From: Rudanella sp.
Lineage (GTDB): Bacteria > Bacteroidota > Bacteroidia > Cytophagales > Spirosomataceae
Assembly (NCBI GenBank): GCA_026785985.1
Contig: JAJAYX010000420.1
Coordinates: forward strand, 1 to 9,373
Length of the DNA: 9,373 nucleotides
Direction: 5' to 3'
Under the pieces are notes generated by a model. It saw nothing but the letters and a program-made list of their open reading frames with translations, was not told where the DNA came from and did no database searches. The stretch's first letter is position 1. Each line of letters starts with the position of its first letter. This document shows, one piece after another, positions 6,950-9,373 of this stretch. The position numbers were made by a program, and so were the translations under genes.

Positions 6950-9281
6950 TCACCACCTTCCGCACGACCACTGATCCGGCAACCCGAACCCGTATGGAGA
7001 AAACACCCGGCTGAGGTAAGTTGATTACTCGTTGTTGGTGCGTGGCTGCTTTCAGCATGAACTGCTGCACCACCCGGCCCGTGGCATCCACCACATCCAC
7101 CTCAGATTCCTGGGGTTTGTTCAGTGTTAAATCGAGGGTGACAGAGCCTGTTGTTGGATTTGGATAGACACTAATTTGACCCCCGGCGAAGGTTTCGGTG
7201 GCCGTGGGCAACAAAACTGTCACCACGGCCTGTCCCGTTGCGATTCCCGCTCCGCAACCGTTGCGCAGGTTTGCTATGGCGTAAGTAGTAGTTTGGGAGG
7301 GAGACACCGGCAGCACCACCGGCGAGGTTTCCGACACAAATGTAGTGCCGTTGGTCAATGTGCCACTCCAGGGGCCGCTTCCCATAAGGGTGAGCGATAC
7401 CGATGCAGGCGTTCCCGGTTGCACCGTTGCCGACCCGCTAATAATGGCTGCGGCAGGTGCCAGTACCGTGATTGGCACCGACGCAATCAACTCAGCATCG
7501 GGCAGTTGGCGAGGCACGGCCCGAATCTGATAACCGGCTCCCGGCTCGAGTGATCGGGGTATTACAACGTTAAAAAGCGTAACACCTTGTGTTCCGACCA
7601 TCTGGGGCCGCTCAAAACTGCCGTTCTTATCGGATAGTTGTAGATCGTATGTCCAAGCTTGCGCCCGCGAGGTATTTTCAGTTAACAATCGAAACTCTGC
7701 CAACTGGCCTTGACATAGCGTAGCCGCCGATACAAGCGTAGCCGTTATTTTTGGGCGGGCCGATATTGTAATGGCAAAGTCGTCGCGGAGACAGTTGCGG
7801 TCGTCGGTGGCCGTAACGGTGAAGGTGCCAGCCTGTCGGCGGGTGAAACGGGCCGTGCGGGCGGTTTGCCCCGCTTCGTTCCATCGGTATGAATCAGCGG
7901 GCCACGAACTACTTAATTGAAGCGTATCGCCGTATTCAGCCGTGAGACGTTGGCTCTGCCCCACATTTTTCATAATCGTGAAGCGATCCTGAATGCTCCC
8001 GTCGGCGGCAATAAACTGGGCATCCATCCGGTTGTCGTTCACATCAAGCACCAACGACCCGCCTATCGTTTTAAACGTCGTCGCCATTGCCGGGTGGTTA
8101 GGGTTGTTGAAATACGCGCCCCCCAACGCCCCTCCCGACCCGTTCACCACATACACAATCCCTTTGCCTTTGGTCAGGATAGGGCATGAGTTGGGCGAGC
8201 CATCGTAGCGGGCGGTGGTGGTTTCGGCGAGGTGCTGAGCCGGGTCGAAAGTGGCCGCCAAACCCCGGTGGTCGCGAATTCGGTATGTCCGCTCATAGGT
8301 GTGGCTGTGGCCGTTCATCACCATATCCACATTGTAGCGTTCCAGAATAGGAGTCAAATTCTCACGGAGTAGCCGGAGTGCTTCTTCCGCGTCGGAATCT
8401 CGGGCGGTTTTGGTGTAGGGAGGGTGATGAAACACGACCACCGTCCAGGTTTGTTTCCGGGCCGACGCTTGGTTGGCGGCTAAATCGCGTTCGAGCCAGC
8501 GAACTTGCGGGCTTGTTGGGTCATAAAGAATCCATTTACCGTCTTCCAGCCCAAACGAGTCAAGCATCACAAAATGGACATTGCCATAATCAAAGGAATA
8601 ATACAACTTCGACCCCGACGGAACGCCCCCGGCCTGCCCCCGATCCGCAAAACTAAATACGCTGAAATAGGGGCTATCGAATTTCTGGTTCTGGTCGGCA
8701 TAATCGTGATTGCCGGGAACCGGGTACGACGGCAGACTCCGCAAATGGGGGCCATACACATCGAATATATATTTCTGATACTCCTCGTCGGTGCCGCAGC
8801 AATAGGCATTGTCGCCCATCCAGAGCCAGAGGTCAGCCGGACGGTTGGCGGTGGCTTTTTTGTATTGCTCATACACATCGGTCTGATTCTGAGTTCCATT
8901 GCCAAAATCGCCCAGCGACCAGATACGGAAAGGGCGGGTGTCGCCCGCTGGAAGGGCCGTTTTGAACGAATGGTTGGCGTCGCCCGACAGCCGGGTTTCG
9001 CCCTGACCGATGGCATAAAAATAGCGCGTGGCCGGACTCAATCCCGTTACCGAAACAATATGCTCCGTAACAGCCGCCGGGTCAGTTACCGACTGATTCA
9101 GGGCCGTGGCCGCCGTGCCAATCCACACCCGGCTGGCCTGGGGCGTGTCGGTGCGCCAGCGGATGGTGATGCCCGTTTGCGTAACCACTTGCAGGTATGG
9201 ACCGCGAGTCAGGCGGGGAGCCTGGGCGTGAACAGAGCTAAAAAAACAGACTAAAAGCAGGGGAGCTAAAAATTGCTTCAT
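6942..9281 (-). CDS. Secreted purple-acid-phosphatase-type metallophosphoesterase with T9SS sorting domain
   Basis: A 779-residue exported protein. Residues 1-20 form a signal peptide (MKQFLAPLLLVCFFSSVHAQ). A PAP-type fibronectin-III-like domain follows (about 22-109: TRGPYLQVVTQTGITIRW, then TGLSPATRYFYAIG). The calcineurin-like catalytic domain (about 115-385) has all five metal-binding blocks of purple acid phosphatases: GDFG (124-127), GDNAY (156-160, including the tyrosine that ligands iron), GNHD (190-193), FHH (284-286) and GHSH (324-327) followed by TYER. Residues about 440-695 look like Ig/PKD-like repeats. About 700-779 is a type A T9SS sorting domain (VYPNPTTG at 705-712, ending VVRKVVKQ). 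Predicted role: phosphomonoester or phosphodiester hydrolysis outside the cell or on its surface; the substrate is unknown. The ATG at 9281 directly starts the signal peptide; an in-frame TTG at 9305 lies inside an inverted repeat and is unlikely. Convergent with the response regulator, 14 bp between stops. Confidence 0.93.
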   Translation of the reverse strand: MKQFLAPLLLVCFFSSVHAQAPRLTRGPYLQVVTQTGITIRWRTDTPQASRVWIGTAATALNQSVTDPAAVTEHIVSVTGLSPATRYFYAIGQGETRLSGDANHSFKTALPAGDTRPFRIWSLGDFGNGTQNQTDVYEQYKKATANRPADLWLWMGDNAYCCGTDEEYQKYIFDVYGPHLRSLPSYPVPGNHDYADQNQKFDSPYFSVFSFADRGQAGGVPSGSKLYYSFDYGNVHFVMLDSFGLEDGKWILYDPTSPQVRWLERDLAANQASARKQTWTVVVFHHPPYTKTARDSDAEEALRLLRENLTPILERYNVDMVMNGHSHTYERTYRIRDHRGLAATFDPAQHLAETTTARYDGSPNSCPILTKGKGIVYVVNGSGGALGGAYFNNPNHPAMATTFKTIGGSLVLDVNDNRMDAQFIAADGSIQDRFTIMKNVGQSQRLTAEYGDTLQLSSSWPADSYRWNEAGQTARTARFTRRQAGTFTVTATDDRNCLRDDFAITISARPKITATLVSAATLCQGQLAEFRLLTENTSRAQAWTYDLQLSDKNGSFERPQMVGTQGVTLFNVVIPRSLEPGAGYQIRAVPRQLPDAELIASVPITVLAPAAAIISGSATVQPGTPASVSLTLMGSGPWSGTLTNGTTFVSETSPVVLPVSPSQTTTYAIANLRNGCGAGIATGQAVVTVLLPTATETFAGGQISVYPNPTTGSVTLDLTLNKPQESEVDVVDATGRVVQQFMLKAATHQQRVINLPQPGVFSIRVRVAGSVVVRKVVKQ

Positions 9282-9287
9282 AATGAA

Positions 9288-9334
9288 AGCCGGATTAGTC
9301 CGCAAAAATACAGTTTTTTCGGACTAATCCGGCT
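9288..9334. repeat. 15-bp perfect inverted repeat upstream of the phosphatase gene
   Basis: The arms AGCCGGATTAGTCCG (9288-9302) and 9320-9334 are exact reverse complements, separated by 17 bp. Inside the spacer five more A:T pairs can form (9304-9308 with 9314-9318). Each arm also holds a smaller dyad of the form CGGA-N4-TCCG (9291-9302 and 9320-9331). The structure ends 6 bp upstream of the phosphatase ATG. It may be a paired operator, a leader hairpin, or the terminator of a gene beyond the right edge; sequence alone does not decide. Confidence 0.6.
9303..9310 (-). promoter_or_regulatory. Candidate -7 box for the phosphatase gene
   Basis: On the minus strand this reads TATTTTTG, an exact match to TAnnTTTG. 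It lies in the spacer of the inverted repeat and about 21 bp upstream of the ATG at 9281. No good TTTG/TTG -33 element is found 17-23 bp further upstream. If this is a promoter it is weak or activator-dependent. Confidence 0.35.
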
Positions 9335-9373
9335 CTTACCGAAGTGAATAAACGTTTGTAAAGTTCAGGCACG

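Noticed and set aside
8505..9254. A 249-codon plus-strand frame opposite the phosphatase gene
   Set aside because: It is antisense to the conserved metal-binding blocks of the phosphatase and shows no domain of its own.

Overview
The window looks like chromosomal DNA from a Bacteroidota member of the Cytophagales, with a Spirosoma-like style. Three observations support this: a DUF5686 protein with a carboxypeptidase-regulatory-like N-terminus, a secreted phosphatase ending in a type IX secretion (T9SS) sorting domain, and promoters matching the Bacteroidota TTG-N17-23-TAnnTTTG pattern instead of the E. coli one. The genus is inferred from gene style, not shown.

Layout from left to right. (1) 1-1330, minus: the 5' part of a DUF5686 outer-membrane-associated protein gene that runs off the left edge. 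(2) 1331-1476: a divergent intergenic region with a good promoter for that gene. (3) 1477-2403, plus: a YedA-like EamA/DMT exporter, overlapping tail-to-tail by 20 bp with the next gene. (4) 2384-6112, minus: a tight three-gene unit in transcription order GH20 beta-N-acetylhexosaminidase, NudL-like CoA pyrophosphatase (Nudix), short-chain dehydrogenase/reductase. Spacings are 14 nt and 1 nt. (5) 6113-6222: a 110-bp divergent region with a consensus promoter for the hexosaminidase unit and an 18-bp near-palindrome over its -33 box. (6) 6223-6927, plus: a LytTR-family response regulator with no kinase in view. (7) 6920-6949: a 13-bp perfect hairpin whose arms carry the stop codons of the two converging genes. 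(8) 6942-9281, minus: a purple-acid-phosphatase-type metallophosphoesterase with Ig-like repeats and a T9SS sorting domain. (9) 9288-9334: a 15-bp perfect inverted repeat around a TAnnTTTG box just upstream of the phosphatase start. I see no gene in 9335-9373.

Working together: the hexosaminidase and the phosphatase are both exported and fit scavenging of amino sugars and phosphate from outside the cell. The Nudix and SDR genes are cytoplasmic housekeeping or detoxifying enzymes that appear to ride on the hexosaminidase transcript. The LytTR regulator is placed to control its divergent neighbour, but this is inference from position. There are no rRNA or tRNA genes, CRISPR arrays, insertion sequences or phage genes. 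No new multi-gene system is evident. The most unusual content is the set of regulatory inverted repeats at gene boundaries.
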